64,000 bases of DNA from CBDCPI01 sp965220245 (GTDB lineage: Bacteria > Chloroflexota > Dehalococcoidia > Lucifugimonadales > UBA3495), in NCBI GenBank assembly GCA_965220245.1, contig CBDCPI010000007.1, positions 23,457-87,456 on the forward strand. Direction: 5' to 3'. The notes under the pieces were generated by a model. The model had not been told where the DNA came from. It was given only the letters and a program-made list of their open reading frames with translations, and ran no database searches. Every line of letters begins with the position of its first letter. Positions within the stretch are counted from its first letter, which is position 1. Of this stretch, positions 16,291-25,607 are shown one piece after another. The position numbers and the translations under genes were made by a program.

Positions 16291-17130
16291 ATGGCAGGCA
16301 ACAAGCTCACGATTGGAAACGTGGAGATCACCTCCCTGTCGGACGGTCTCTTGGCGTTCGACCTGTGTAACTTCTTCCCGGAGATTCCCGAAGAGAATTG
16401 GGGCCCTTACGGGGACCACCTAACTGAAGACCATCGGGTGCAATTCAACCTAGCTTGCTTTTTGGTCCGCTCCGACGGCAAGACCATCGCCGTGGACACC
16501 GGTCTGGGTCCCAAGCCTGCCGACGCGCCGGAAACCCCGTGGGGCGAGCTTCTGAACGACATGAGAGCCCACGGGGTCCAACCGGAGGACGTCGACGCAG
16601 TGGTGATGACCCATCTGCACCGGGACCACATCGGTTGGAACTTGCGCTCGGACGGTGACCGTTACGAGCCCACTTTTCCCAATGCTCGCTACTGGATGAG
16701 TTCTAAAGACTGGGAGGCTTGCCACGATCCACAGCTCATCGAGACCCGTTTTCCCAACGCTCCCCAGTGCGTTTGGCCTCTTGAGGAGTTGGGCCTAGCC
16801 GAGTTCATGGATGGGGAGACGGCGATCACCAGCGAGCTAACGACGCTGCCCACGCCGGGCCACACCCCAGGCCACATGAGCATCATGATTAGCTCTCAAG
16901 GGGAGCGGGGCTTAATCTTGGGCGACGTGCTGCACAATACGGTGCAGATTCACGAGACCGACTGGGTTTCCCGGGCCGACATAGACCAAGAGCAAACTCG
17001 AATCACCCGCCGTTCCGTGGTGGAACGATTGGAGCGGGAGGGAATCCCGGTGGCGGCGGTCCACTTGGCCGCCCCCGGCTTTGGGAAGATAGTCCGTCTT
17101 CAAGACCGCCGGGTGTGGCAGGCCTTGTAA
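16291..17130 (+). CDS. MBL-fold metallo-hydrolase
   Basis: Metallo-beta-lactamase-fold hydrolase of 279 residues, lactonase-like in layout. The dinuclear zinc motif HLHRDHIGWN (HxHxDH) lies near residues 110-119, a later metal His in LPTPGHTPGHMS, and the bridging Asp in GLILGDVLHN. The substrate is unknown; homologues include acyl-homoserine lactonases and glyoxalase-like enzymes. GGGAGA precedes ATG 16291. It lies 17 bases before the molybdenum-hydroxylase M subunit on the same strand, so it is probably co-transcribed and may hydrolyse a product or precursor of that enzyme. Confidence 0.88.
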   Translation: MAGNKLTIGNVEITSLSDGLLAFDLCNFFPEIPEENWGPYGDHLTEDHRVQFNLACFLVRSDGKTIAVDTGLGPKPADAPETPWGELLNDMRAHGVQPEDVDAVVMTHLHRDHIGWNLRSDGDRYEPTFPNARYWMSSKDWEACHDPQLIETRFPNAPQCVWPLEELGLAEFMDGETAITSELTTLPTPGHTPGHMSIMISSQGERGLILGDVLHNTVQIHETDWVSRADIDQEQTRITRRSVVERLEREGIPVAAVHLAAPGFGKIVRLQDRRVWQAL

Positions 17131-17147
17131 CAGGACTGGAGGCTTAC

Positions 17148-18071
17148 ATGGCCCGATTCGACTACCTGGAGCCCAGAAACCTGCGCCAAGCTGTGGCCTT
17201 GGCCGAAAGGCATGGCGAGGACGCCCGGATCGTAGCCGGCAACACTGATTTCTTGGTCCGCTGGCGACAGGGTACTTGGCGTCCAAGCTACGTAATCAAT
17301 ATTGGGAACATACCGTCAATGTCCCGGACCAGCTTCAGCGTCCGCAACGGTCTCCGCCTCGGCGCTCTGGTAACGGTGCGCGAGTTGGAGACCCATCCGG
17401 AAGTGAGGCAACGCTACGCTGCCTTGGCCGGGGCTGCCGCGTCCTTCGCCGGGGTGCAAATCCGCAACCTGGCCACGGTGGGAGGCAACGTTTGCAACGC
17501 CTCTCCGGCCGGCGATACCCTGCCCGCGCTCTTGGCTTTCGAGGCCCAATGCCGGATTGTTGGTCCCGAGGGAGAACGCTGGGCGCCGCTGGAAGAATTT
17601 TTCACCGGGCCGGGAAGCACCATCCTTCGGCGCGGTGAGATATTGGCCGAATTGCGGTTGCCGACACCGCCGCGGGACACCGGATCGTTGTACATCAAAC
17701 ACAGCCCAAGAGGGGCGATGGACATTGCCACCGTCGGCGTCGCCTCGGTGGTGTCGCTTCAAGACCGGGGCCAGGTGTGCGCCGACGTGAAAATTGCCTT
17801 GGGAGCGGTGGCCCCCACCCCGGTGCGAGCCCGCTCCGCCGAGGAGTTACTGCGCGGCCAAACTATCACTCCGGAGTTGTTGACGGCGGCAGCTAGTGAG
17901 GCCCAACGGAGCGCCACTCCCATAGACGACGTGCGAGGCTCGGCGGCCCACCGCAGCGACATCGCCGGCGTGCTGGTGGAACGGACTTTGACCCAAGCGG
18001 TCGCCATGGCTCGGGGCGGAGCCGTTTCCTTCGAGGAAAACCGCCGTATGGCCATTGGGATGGCTCCCTAG
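17148..18071 (+). CDS. FAD-binding M subunit of a xanthine dehydrogenase/CO dehydrogenase-family molybdenum hydroxylase
   Basis: 307 residues. The medium subunit carries FAD and passes electrons from the iron-sulfur subunit to the acceptor. FAD-binding blocks are ARIVAGNTDFLVRW near residues 24-37 and ATVGGNVCNASPAGDTLPAL near 108-127. A C-terminal CO-dehydrogenase flavoprotein domain follows. ATG 17148 is preferred because CTGGAGG lies just upstream. The order M, S, L matches the coxMSL layout. Confidence 0.92.
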   Translation: MARFDYLEPRNLRQAVALAERHGEDARIVAGNTDFLVRWRQGTWRPSYVINIGNIPSMSRTSFSVRNGLRLGALVTVRELETHPEVRQRYAALAGAAASFAGVQIRNLATVGGNVCNASPAGDTLPALLAFEAQCRIVGPEGERWAPLEEFFTGPGSTILRRGEILAELRLPTPPRDTGSLYIKHSPRGAMDIATVGVASVVSLQDRGQVCADVKIALGAVAPTPVRARSAEELLRGQTITPELLTAAASEAQRSATPIDDVRGSAAHRSDIAGVLVERTLTQAVAMARGGAVSFEENRRMAIGMAP

Positions 18072-18210
18072 CCGCCTCAGTTCTGCGATAGGACTATCAT
18101 TGAGAACACCCTCGTCTTGGCCAAGGCCAACCGTTTTAGATTCAAGCACTACTAGAAACTACGGCCCCCCAATATCCACGTTTGGTACATAAAGTAGAAG
18201 GTCAACGCCA

Positions 18211-18708
18211 ATGAAGAAACAACTAAGGTTATCCGTTAACGGTGAGCCTCGCCAGATTTTGGTCCAGCCTTACTACTCGCTGCTGGACACCTTGCGGGAC
18301 GAGCTGGGACTGACCGGCACCAAGAAGGGATGCGACGAGGGCGACTGCGGGGCCTGCACCGTTATTCTCAACGGCAAGGCGGTAACGTCGTGCATGGTGT
18401 TAGCCTTGGGGACCCAGGATGCCGAAGTCACGACCATAGAAGGGTTGGCTACCCAGGAGGGCCTTCATCCGGTGCAGCAGGCTTTCGTCGACCACGGTGG
18501 CCTCCAGTGCGGGTTCTGTACTCCGGGACTGGTGATGTCGAGCGTGGCTTTTTTGAGGGAGAACCCGGACCCCACCGAAGAGGAGACCAAGTTCGCCATC
18601 GGCGGCAACCTGTGCCGTTGCACTGGCTATTCCAAAGTTATCGAGGCCATCCTAGCCGCGGCCCCCGTTGACCATCAGACCAGGCCCAGTGACCCTCTAG
18701 CACCGTAA
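18211..18708 (+). CDS. 2Fe-2S S subunit of the molybdenum hydroxylase
   Basis: 165 residues with both iron-sulfur clusters of the family. The plant-ferredoxin type cluster is CDEGDCGAC plus a further Cys in VTSCMVL; the second, helical cluster is CGFCTPG and CRCTGY. It moves electrons from the molybdopterin site to FAD. It follows the M subunit after a 139-base gap in which I see no gene, and GAAGGT precedes the ATG. Confidence 0.95.
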   Translation: MKKQLRLSVNGEPRQILVQPYYSLLDTLRDELGLTGTKKGCDEGDCGACTVILNGKAVTSCMVLALGTQDAEVTTIEGLATQEGLHPVQQAFVDHGGLQCGFCTPGLVMSSVAFLRENPDPTEEETKFAIGGNLCRCTGYSKVIEAILAAAPVDHQTRPSDPLAP

Positions 18709-18751
18709 AACCTTTGCACCCGTAAGACCTTTGTACAAGGAGAGACCGCCA

Positions 18752-21028
18752 ATGGCTACCAATACCGTTGTGGGTCAAAATCATCCTAGGTTGGACGCCC
18801 GAGACAAAGTCACTGGCCGCGCCACCTATGCGGCCGACGTTTACCTGACCGGAATGCTGATGTGCAAGGTGAAGCCCAGTACCCGGAGCCACGCCCGCAT
18901 AGTTAGCATCGATACCTCCGAGGCCGAGCGCCTGCCCGGAGTGAGAGCGGTCATCACCGGCAAGGACTTTCCGGACGTTTATTTCGGCTCGGGAGCCGTC
19001 CACGACCGGAGGGTTATGGCCCGGGACGAGGTCTTTTATATTGGGGAGCCGGTGGCGGCAGTGGCGGCGGACGACGAGATTACTGCCCAAGAAGCCTTGG
19101 AACTAATCCGGGTGGAATATGAAGACCTAGACCTGGTGGTTGATCCGCTGGAAGCCATCTCTCCGGCGTCCCCCAAGGTACACCAGGACCTGTTCTCCTT
19201 CGAGGGCTACTCCTTCGGCATGGGTGGCAACAACGGCGCTATGCTGGAGGCCGACCGCGGGGATGTGGAGACGGCGTTCCAGGAAGCCGACCACATATTC
19301 GAAGAGACCTACCGGTCTCAGGGCATCAACCAAGGCTTTCTGGAACCGATGGCCTGCGTAACCGAAGTTGACCCCAGCGGCCGGTTGACGGTGTATGCCT
19401 CGACCCAGGGCCCTTACCAAATCCGCGCCCAATTGGCCGCGGTCTTGGAGTTGCCCATTTCCAAAATCAAGGTCATCGCTATGGAGTTGGGCGGCGGGTT
19501 CGGGGCCAAACTTCGGCTGGCTTTTGAGGCCTTCCCCGCTCTCCTCTCGATGAAGACCGGGCGTCCGGTCAAGCTGATCAACACCCGCGAAGAGGTGTTT
19601 ACCCTAAACGGGCCCCGGCTGCCTACTACCATGTACCTAAAGACCGGCGTCACCAACGACGGCCGCATCATCGCCCGGGAGGCTTACAGCGTCTTCGACA
19701 TGGGGGCCTACGTGGGGGCCGGCCCCAACTCGGGGGTCAGCCACGCCGTGGGTCCTTACAACGTTCCCAATTTCAAACTGCGCTCCTACGGCGTCTACAC
19801 CAACAAGATTTACGTGGGTTCCTACCGGGCCTCCGGCGTCGCCGACGTGACCTTTGCGGTGGAATCTCACATGGACTCGGTGGCCCATCAGTTAGGGATT
19901 GACCCGGTGGAGTTCCGCGTCAAGAACGCCCTCAAAGAAGGCGACACCTCGGTGGCGGGAGCGCCGATTCCCCGCAACGGCCTGATGGAGACCCTCACCG
20001 CGGTCAAAGAAAAGATGGGGTTGCCCAAGAAGGTGGAGGAGGGACACGGTGTCGGCATCGCTCTTTGCGAGTGGCGCAGCGGCAGTGGGCCGTCCACCGC
20101 GTCGATTAGCCTCAACGAAGACGGCACCGTGAGCTTGCTCACCGGCTCGGTGGACATCTCCGGCAGCGACACCTCGTTGGCCCAAATTGCGGCCGAGGCC
20201 CTGGGAATCTCTTTGGACCAAGTGGTGGTCCCGAAGCGGGATACTGACATGGCCCCGTTTACCCAGCCCACCGGAGGAAGCCGCATAGTCTACAGCCAAG
20301 GCAAGGCGGTAGAGATGGCGGCCGAGGACACCAAGTCAAAGCTATTTGCCTTGGCTGCGGGGCGGTTGGGGGTCCCGGCCGACGCTCTAGCCTGCGCCGA
20401 AGGCCGGGTCTACGTCCAAGACAACCCACCCCAAGGACTCACTCTAGGCCAACTGGCGCGAATGAGCTTGACCTCCCCCGCTGGACCAATCATCGGCCTA
20501 GCGTCCCTGTCCAGTATGCCCTATGCCCCGGTCTACAACACCCAAGGGGTCGAAGTCCACGTGGATAAAGAGACCGGCCAAGTAAGGGTTACCCGGTTCG
20601 TGCAGGCCCAAGACGTGGGAGTCGCGGTAAATCCCATGGGGGTGGAGGGCCAATTGGAGGGCGGCGCTGTCCAAGGCATCGGGCGCGCCCTCAGCGAGGA
20701 CCTCCTAATCGACGGGAACACTGGGGCGGTCCGCAACCCATCCCTCGCCACTTACCTGATGCCCTTGGCCGTGGACATGCCGGAAATCGAGAATATTATA
20801 GTTGGTGTGCCATCCGAGGACGGACCCTTCGGCGCCAGGGCGGTGGCCGAGTCACCCGGCTTTGGCCCCCCCGCAGCCATCGGCAACGCGATCTTCGACG
20901 CTATCGGGGTCCGGATCAAAGACCTCCCCTTTACCCCGGAAAAGGTGAAAGCGGCCCTTCAAAGCAAAGAGTCTCCGGAGGGCAAGCTGGACGTGGACGC
21001 CCTGAGAAAAGCCGAGGAGTCGCAGTAG
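18752..21028 (+). CDS. Molybdopterin-binding L subunit of the molybdenum hydroxylase
   Basis: 758 residues. The catalytic large subunit hydroxylates its substrate with water at a Mo-cytosine-dinucleotide centre. Family blocks are RATYAADVYLTGML, FLEPMACVTEVD, GGGFGAKLRLAFEA, the Gln-region TQPTGGSRIVYSQG, and GARAVAESPGFGPP where the Glu occupies the catalytic base position. The AYXCSFR loop of form I CO dehydrogenase is absent (here GSYRASGVAD), so it is not a true CO dehydrogenase. ATG 18752 follows AAGGAGA by 8 bases and is preferred over TTG 18731. Substrate unknown. Confidence 0.92.
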   Translation: MATNTVVGQNHPRLDARDKVTGRATYAADVYLTGMLMCKVKPSTRSHARIVSIDTSEAERLPGVRAVITGKDFPDVYFGSGAVHDRRVMARDEVFYIGEPVAAVAADDEITAQEALELIRVEYEDLDLVVDPLEAISPASPKVHQDLFSFEGYSFGMGGNNGAMLEADRGDVETAFQEADHIFEETYRSQGINQGFLEPMACVTEVDPSGRLTVYASTQGPYQIRAQLAAVLELPISKIKVIAMELGGGFGAKLRLAFEAFPALLSMKTGRPVKLINTREEVFTLNGPRLPTTMYLKTGVTNDGRIIAREAYSVFDMGAYVGAGPNSGVSHAVGPYNVPNFKLRSYGVYTNKIYVGSYRASGVADVTFAVESHMDSVAHQLGIDPVEFRVKNALKEGDTSVAGAPIPRNGLMETLTAVKEKMGLPKKVEEGHGVGIALCEWRSGSGPSTASISLNEDGTVSLLTGSVDISGSDTSLAQIAAEALGISLDQVVVPKRDTDMAPFTQPTGGSRIVYSQGKAVEMAAEDTKSKLFALAAGRLGVPADALACAEGRVYVQDNPPQGLTLGQLARMSLTSPAGPIIGLASLSSMPYAPVYNTQGVEVHVDKETGQVRVTRFVQAQDVGVAVNPMGVEGQLEGGAVQGIGRALSEDLLIDGNTGAVRNPSLATYLMPLAVDMPEIENIIVGVPSEDGPFGARAVAESPGFGPPAAIGNAIFDAIGVRIKDLPFTPEKVKAALQSKESPEGKLDVDALRKAEESQ

Positions 21029-21314
21029 AACGCCACAGCCGAAGCGGGTCCGAGACCTCCCGCCAAGCCTTCATACCCGTTGACGCCAGCCGTGTGACGG
21101 GGCTAGTGCAACCCGGACCGGCCATCAGCCATCAGGCCTCCACAACGGTAGAGGCACCGTCAGGAGGGTCTGGGGAATCAAGGTCCCCGGAGAGGCAAGG
21201 GTCTACCGGGTGCAAGTGTCATTGCGCCACCCGGAGAGTCTTATCCGATGAAAAAACGGCCATACTTGGCCTTGGACCCGCCGGTAAAACACCCTGTTGG
21301 AGAGTAATTGAGCC
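21029..21314 (+). other. Gap between L subunit and Nudix gene; contains a hairpin
   Basis: No credible gene. A stem pairs CCGGGTG (21206-21212) with CACCCGG (21228-21234) with extra CAA/TTG pairing inside, and a GGCCA/TGGCC mini-hairpin follows near 21268. It could be a structured leader; no known riboswitch consensus was recognised. Confidence 0.3.
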
Positions 21315-21803
21315 ATGCCACTCCCCGAGCGTTACAACAGTGGCTACAACGTCGGCGTCGGCGGCGCCGTGGTGCAGGATGGGCGCCTTCTTTTAGTCCG
21401 GCGGGCCTCGCGCCGGGGCCGGGGCAATTGGCAAGTTCCCGGAGGGTTCATCGAGCCTGACGAGACCATCGAAAAAGCGGTAATCCGGGAAGTGTGTGAA
21501 GAGTCCAACGTTACCGCCGAGGTGCAAGGGGTGCTGGGGGTCCGCAACCGCTACGATCCGGACGTAGGCAATAGCATGTACGTGGTAATGCTGCTCCGTC
21601 CGGTCGACGGTGAGCCCAAGCCCGACGAGCGTGAGGTCGACCGGGCTTGTTACTTTACTCTTGACGAGATTCGGGCGCTGGACCAAGTGCCCGCCATCAA
21701 CCTGGAAATCGCAGAACGGGCATTGTCCCCGGACCAACGGCTTCTATCGCCTCGAACAGTTGCCAACTTTAACGGCGCCACCTACACCCTCTTCGTGGGA
21801 TAA
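21315..21803 (+). CDS. Nudix hydrolase
   Basis: 162 residues. Hydrolyses a nucleoside diphosphate linked to another group; the exact substrate is unknown. The Nudix box is intact: GGFIEPDETIEKAVIREVCEES, i.e. G-x5-E-x7-R-E-x-x-E-E, near residues 42-63. The N-terminal strand VGVGGAVVQDGRLLLVRR is typical of the ADP-ribose pyrophosphatase-like group. GGAG lies upstream of ATG 21315. It follows the molybdenum-hydroxylase genes on the same strand. Confidence 0.9.
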   Translation: MPLPERYNSGYNVGVGGAVVQDGRLLLVRRASRRGRGNWQVPGGFIEPDETIEKAVIREVCEESNVTAEVQGVLGVRNRYDPDVGNSMYVVMLLRPVDGEPKPDEREVDRACYFTLDEIRALDQVPAINLEIAERALSPDQRLLSPRTVANFNGATYTLFVG

Positions 21804-21900
21804 CTTAGCTGGGTCTCAAGCTCTTCGTGGGATAACCTAAGGCCAGTTCAAACCGCGTAGCTCGCTTAGCTGGTGTCTAAAAACCAATTGCGGCCTGTCC

Positions 21901-21990
21901 CTGTCATTCCGAACGGAGTGAGGAATCTAAAATGCTTGACCAGCAGCACACTCAAGGAGTTTAGACCCTTCGCTTTGCTCAGGGTGACAG
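21901..21990. repeat. Dispersed palindromic repeat (CTGTCATTCCGAACGGAGTG type)
   Basis: A 90 bp element with imperfect inverted ends, CTGTCATTCCGAACGGAGTG at the left and CTTTGCTCAGGGTGACAG at the right. It fills part of the 293-base gap between the Nudix and SDR genes. Just before it, TCTTCGTGGGATAAC from the end of the Nudix gene is directly repeated at 21820-21834. Confidence 0.65.
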
Positions 21991-22096
21991 ATGATCGGTT
22001 GCGAGGGCTTATTAAACACTCTCTTAGAAAATTCGCTCGCACCGGAACCCTGTAACGTCGACTTCGGGCCGAGCCATCGAGTAGGGAGGGAAATAC

Positions 22097-22852
22097 ATGC
22101 GGTTGGATAACAAGGTCGCTTTGATCAGCGGTGGAGCGCGGGGGATGGGCGCGGTCGAAGCCAAGCTCTTTTGCCAAGAAGGGGCCAAGGTAGTGTTCGG
22201 GGATATTCTGGATGAAGACGGCCGGAAAGTGGAGGCCGAGATTCGGGAATTGGGCGGCGAGGCCACCTACGTCCATTTAGACGTCACCCAGGAAAGCGAT
22301 TGGCAGCGTGCGGTGGAAACTGCTTCGTCCACTTACGGCAAGCTGGATATTCTGGTCAACAACGCCGGTATCGCACCACGCTACGAAACTGAAGACTCGC
22401 TCTTGGCGATCACGGAGGAAGATTGGGACCGGGTTATGGGCGTGAACGTGAAGGGGGTGTTCTTGGGCGTCAAGTTCGCCATCCCATTGATGCGGGCCGC
22501 CGGAGGCGGGTCGATAGTCAACATCTCTTCCGGCGCCGGCATTGCGCCGAGCCCGGAAACCCCCGCTTCCTATTCGGCCAGCAAGGGCGCGGTGCGTATA
22601 TTCACCAAGTCCGTGGCGGTCCAATACGCCCGGGAAAACATCCGGTGCAACTCGGTGCACCCCGGCCCCATCGACACCCCAATGCTCCAGTCGGCTCAAG
22701 CCGGCAGCGAGTACCGGATAGAGCGGGTCCCTCTGGGCCGGATCGGCACTCCCGAAGAAATCGCCTACGGGGTGTTGTACTTGGCGTCCGACGAGGCCTC
22801 CTTTGTCACCGGGTCGGAGCTGATAATCGACGGCGGCCGCACCGCCCAGTAG
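22097..22852 (+). CDS. SDR family oxidoreductase
   Basis: 251 residues, classical SDR. Cofactor motif SGGARGMG near residues 10-17 (Ser for the first Thr), LDVTQ acidic/structural region, NNAG near 87, catalytic Ser in NISSGAG and YSASK. The end FVTGSELIIDGGRTAQ is typical. Close in pattern to cyclohexanol/3-alpha-hydroxysteroid dehydrogenase-type SDRs; the substrate is not defined. GGGAGG precedes the ATG. It opens a run of seven same-strand catabolic genes up to 30384. Confidence 0.9.
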   Translation: MRLDNKVALISGGARGMGAVEAKLFCQEGAKVVFGDILDEDGRKVEAEIRELGGEATYVHLDVTQESDWQRAVETASSTYGKLDILVNNAGIAPRYETEDSLLAITEEDWDRVMGVNVKGVFLGVKFAIPLMRAAGGGSIVNISSGAGIAPSPETPASYSASKGAVRIFTKSVAVQYARENIRCNSVHPGPIDTPMLQSAQAGSEYRIERVPLGRIGTPEEIAYGVLYLASDEASFVTGSELIIDGGRTAQ

Positions 22853-22906
22853 TATGCTTTCCGCCTCAGAGTTGGCAATTTTAGTCCGTTCCAGTGGAGC
22901 AAAATG

Positions 22907-23830
22907 ATGGCGAGCAAAGTTCGTTGGGGAATAGCGATCCCTCAGGTGTTTTTCGATGGGCCGGTAGGTATGGACCTGATCAGCAAGTGGTCAAAAAGGG
23001 CCGAGGAGTTAGGATTCGAGAGCCTGTGGGTGCAGGAAGCAATTACCGGAGATGTGCCCATCTTGGAACCGGTAAATCTGCTCTCCTACGTGGCTGCTAT
23101 TACCGAGAGAGTCCAGCTAGGGACATCGGTGATGGTCGCTCCGCTGCGAAATCCGGTGCAATTGGCCAAGAGCCTGGGAACCTTGGACCAAATGAGCAAT
23201 GGTCGGCTGATCGTGGGCATCGGACTGGGTGGCCGCCAAGACGACGTCCTGCCCTTTGGCATTTCGCCGGAAAGAAGGGTCCGCCGTTTTGTGGAAATAA
23301 TGGACGTAATGAAGGCATTATGGACCCAGACGGAGGCCCAATACCAAGGCCATTTCTGGCAGTTGGAAGGGACCCAGATGGAGCCCAAGCCGTTGCAGAA
23401 GCCCCATCCACCCCTGTGGTTGGGCGCTCGGCAACCCGCGGCGCTAAGGCGAGCAGTCCGCCACGCCGACGGTTGGATGGGCGCCGGGTCCAGCACCACG
23501 GCCCAGTTTATTGAGGGCGTCGGCCACGTGCGGATGTACTTGGAAGAAGCAGGGAGAGACCCATCGACCTTTGCTATATCGAAACGGGTGTACGTGGCTT
23601 TGGACGATGATGAGCAACGGGCCGAACGTCGGCTAACGGAATGGTTCGGGCGCCGCTACAAAAATGCCGAGATGGCTTCCCAGGTTTCAGTCTGGGGCAG
23701 CGTAGCCCGCTGCACCGATATGCTCGCCGAGGTGGTGGAGGCGGGCGCCGAAATGGTAATGCTCAACCCAGCCTTTGGACATCTGGAACATCTGGAGGCT
23801 CTGGCCCAAGAGGTGGTGACCCAGTTTTAG
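22907..23830 (+). CDS. LLM class flavin-dependent oxidoreductase
   Basis: 307 residues of luciferase-like TIM-barrel. Blocks: RWGIAIPQVFFDG, RAEELGFESLWVQE, QLGTSVMVAPLRNPVQLAK, MSNGRLIVGIGLGG, PKPLQKPHPPLWLGAR. The cofactor (FMN or F420) is not evident. Two adjacent ATGs (22904, 22907) are possible; the second gives better spacing (7) to GGAG. It is 54 bases after the SDR and 109 before the amidohydrolase. Probably a monooxygenase or dehydrogenase of the same catabolic set. Confidence 0.87.
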   Translation: MASKVRWGIAIPQVFFDGPVGMDLISKWSKRAEELGFESLWVQEAITGDVPILEPVNLLSYVAAITERVQLGTSVMVAPLRNPVQLAKSLGTLDQMSNGRLIVGIGLGGRQDDVLPFGISPERRVRRFVEIMDVMKALWTQTEAQYQGHFWQLEGTQMEPKPLQKPHPPLWLGARQPAALRRAVRHADGWMGAGSSTTAQFIEGVGHVRMYLEEAGRDPSTFAISKRVYVALDDDEQRAERRLTEWFGRRYKNAEMASQVSVWGSVARCTDMLAEVVEAGAEMVMLNPAFGHLEHLEALAQEVVTQF

Positions 23831-23939
23831 GCGGCAGCCGGCTGACTAACGCATCTCCCAGGCAGCGGTAGTTTGGGACCGCTGCATCTACGGGTGCTCA
23901 CTCGCGATTTCCCTTGACCCAGGGTACTGTGGAGGGACT

Positions 23940-25499
23940 ATGTTCGACCTGATTTTTAAAGACGCCCGGGTGGTCGACGGCACCGGGCTGACTTGGTTTC
24001 GCGCCAGCGTGGGAGTGACCGGCGACGAGGTCGCCATCATCCGGGGCGACGATTCCTCCTTTGAAGCGGGCCGGATAATCGATGCCGCCAGCTATGTAGT
24101 CTGCCCCGGATTTATCGACATGCACTCCCACTCGGAGTTGAAGATGCTCTCCGAGCCCCGGCACGAGCCCAAGGTGCGGCAGGGCGTCACCACCGAGGCC
24201 TTGGGGATGGATGGTCTGTCCTACGCGCCCATTTCGCCCCGGAACTTGGAGCACCTGCTCACCTACTTGGCGGCGGTAAACGGGACTCCGCCGCCCGACG
24301 TCCGCTGGAGCAGCGTTAGCGAGTTCTTGGACCTGTTCGACGGGCGGGCCGCTTGCAATGTCGCCTTCATGGTCCCTCATGCAGCAATCCGCATTGAAGC
24401 TATGGGCTGGGAAGCCCGCTTGCCCACCCAGGCCGAATTGGAGCGGATGCGTGATTTGGCCCGCCAAGGAATGCGAGACGGCGCCTTCGGCTTCGCCACT
24501 GGTCTAACCTATCCGCCGGGTGCCTACAGCGATACCGACGAACTGGTGGGGGTGTGCGACGCTATCAAGGACTTGGGCGGTTTCTACATGACCCACGCCC
24601 GGTATACCCTCGGTGACGGTCTGCTGGACCCCTTCCGGGAGGCGGTCAGTATCGGCCGCCGCGGCGGGGTGCCGGTCCACATCTCTCACTTCCACAGCCC
24701 TGTAGACGGCATGGGCCAACGGATGGTGGGTTTGGTGGACGAGTCCCGCAACGACGGCATCGACGTGACTTTCGACCAGTACCCTTACGCCGCCGCCAGC
24801 ACCGTTCTGCACTCCCTTCTGCCTTACTGGGTCCACGCCGGGGGCCCCGCTCAGTTGCTGGAACGGATAAAGGACCGCAACGTCCGGGATGAGATCGGGG
24901 ACTCGGTCAATCCCATGTGGGGCCTCAGCTTGGACCACTACATTTTCAGCAACATCGGCACGGCCAAGAATAAGGAATGGGAGGGACGGTCCCTCACCGA
25001 CCTGGCTCAAGCCCAAGGGAAGCGAATGGTAGACGCCGTTTGCGACCTGCTCATCGAAGAAAACTTGGAGGTCGCTTTCGTTGCCCGGACCGGGAACCCG
25101 GACAACATCCGCGACATAGTCCGCCATCCGGCCCAGATGGTAGGCTCCGACGGCATCCTCACTGGTGAAATGCCCAATCCCCGTACCTATGGCACCTTTC
25201 CCTACGTCTTGGGACAGTTCGTCAGGGAAGAGGGGTTGCTGCGCTTGGAGGAGGCGGTCAGAAAAATGTCCGCCATTCCCGCGCAGCGACTAGGACTGAA
25301 AGACCGGGGAATCCTCCGCGACGGCATGAAGGCCGACATAGTGGCCTTTGATCCGGACCGGGTAGAGGCCAAAGCAACCTTCGAGGACCCCAAGCAGTAC
25401 CCGTCAGGCATTGATTACGTGCTAGTAAACGGTCAACTCGTGGTGGATAATGGGAGCCATACCGGCGCTTTGCCGGGCCGGGCGCTGCGTTCCCAGTAA
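23940..25499 (+). CDS. N-acyl-D-amino-acid deacylase-like amidohydrolase
   Basis: 519 residues, amidohydrolase superfamily with the D-aminoacylase/dihydroorotase-like layout: small N-terminal beta-sandwich, TIM barrel, then C-terminal sandwich (GILRDGMKADIVAFDPD). The metal HxH motif is PGFIDMHSHSE near residues 57-67. D-aminoacylases normally have a metal-binding Cys in a GNCG segment; here the aligned stretch is TTEALGMDGLSYAP with no Cys, so metal binding must differ. GGAGG precedes ATG 23940. Amide-bond substrate unknown. Confidence 0.82.
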   Translation: MFDLIFKDARVVDGTGLTWFRASVGVTGDEVAIIRGDDSSFEAGRIIDAASYVVCPGFIDMHSHSELKMLSEPRHEPKVRQGVTTEALGMDGLSYAPISPRNLEHLLTYLAAVNGTPPPDVRWSSVSEFLDLFDGRAACNVAFMVPHAAIRIEAMGWEARLPTQAELERMRDLARQGMRDGAFGFATGLTYPPGAYSDTDELVGVCDAIKDLGGFYMTHARYTLGDGLLDPFREAVSIGRRGGVPVHISHFHSPVDGMGQRMVGLVDESRNDGIDVTFDQYPYAAASTVLHSLLPYWVHAGGPAQLLERIKDRNVRDEIGDSVNPMWGLSLDHYIFSNIGTAKNKEWEGRSLTDLAQAQGKRMVDAVCDLLIEENLEVAFVARTGNPDNIRDIVRHPAQMVGSDGILTGEMPNPRTYGTFPYVLGQFVREEGLLRLEEAVRKMSAIPAQRLGLKDRGILRDGMKADIVAFDPDRVEAKATFEDPKQYPSGIDYVLVNGQLVVDNGSHTGALPGRALRSQ

Positions 25500-25607
25500 A
25501 GAGTAACCGCGGGGCGCGCACTACGACGCCAACTCAAGGCGCAAAGGCGGCTGGCGGCTAATTACCGGACCAGGTCTACCCAGACCGGCATACGACGGAG
25601 GACCTTA

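Noticed and set aside
18752..21028. Aerobic carbon monoxide dehydrogenase large subunit
   Set aside because: The AYXCSFR active-site loop of form I CoxL is absent, so only a general molybdenum hydroxylase is claimed.
21873..22055. Short protein with PNGVRNLK peptide
   Set aside because: It is a translation of the dispersed palindromic repeat at 21901-21990.
22894..23514. 206-residue frame overlapping the LLM gene
   Set aside because: It is a shifted-frame shadow, Gly/Arg/Pro-rich, without any family motif, while the overlapping frame is a clear LLM protein.
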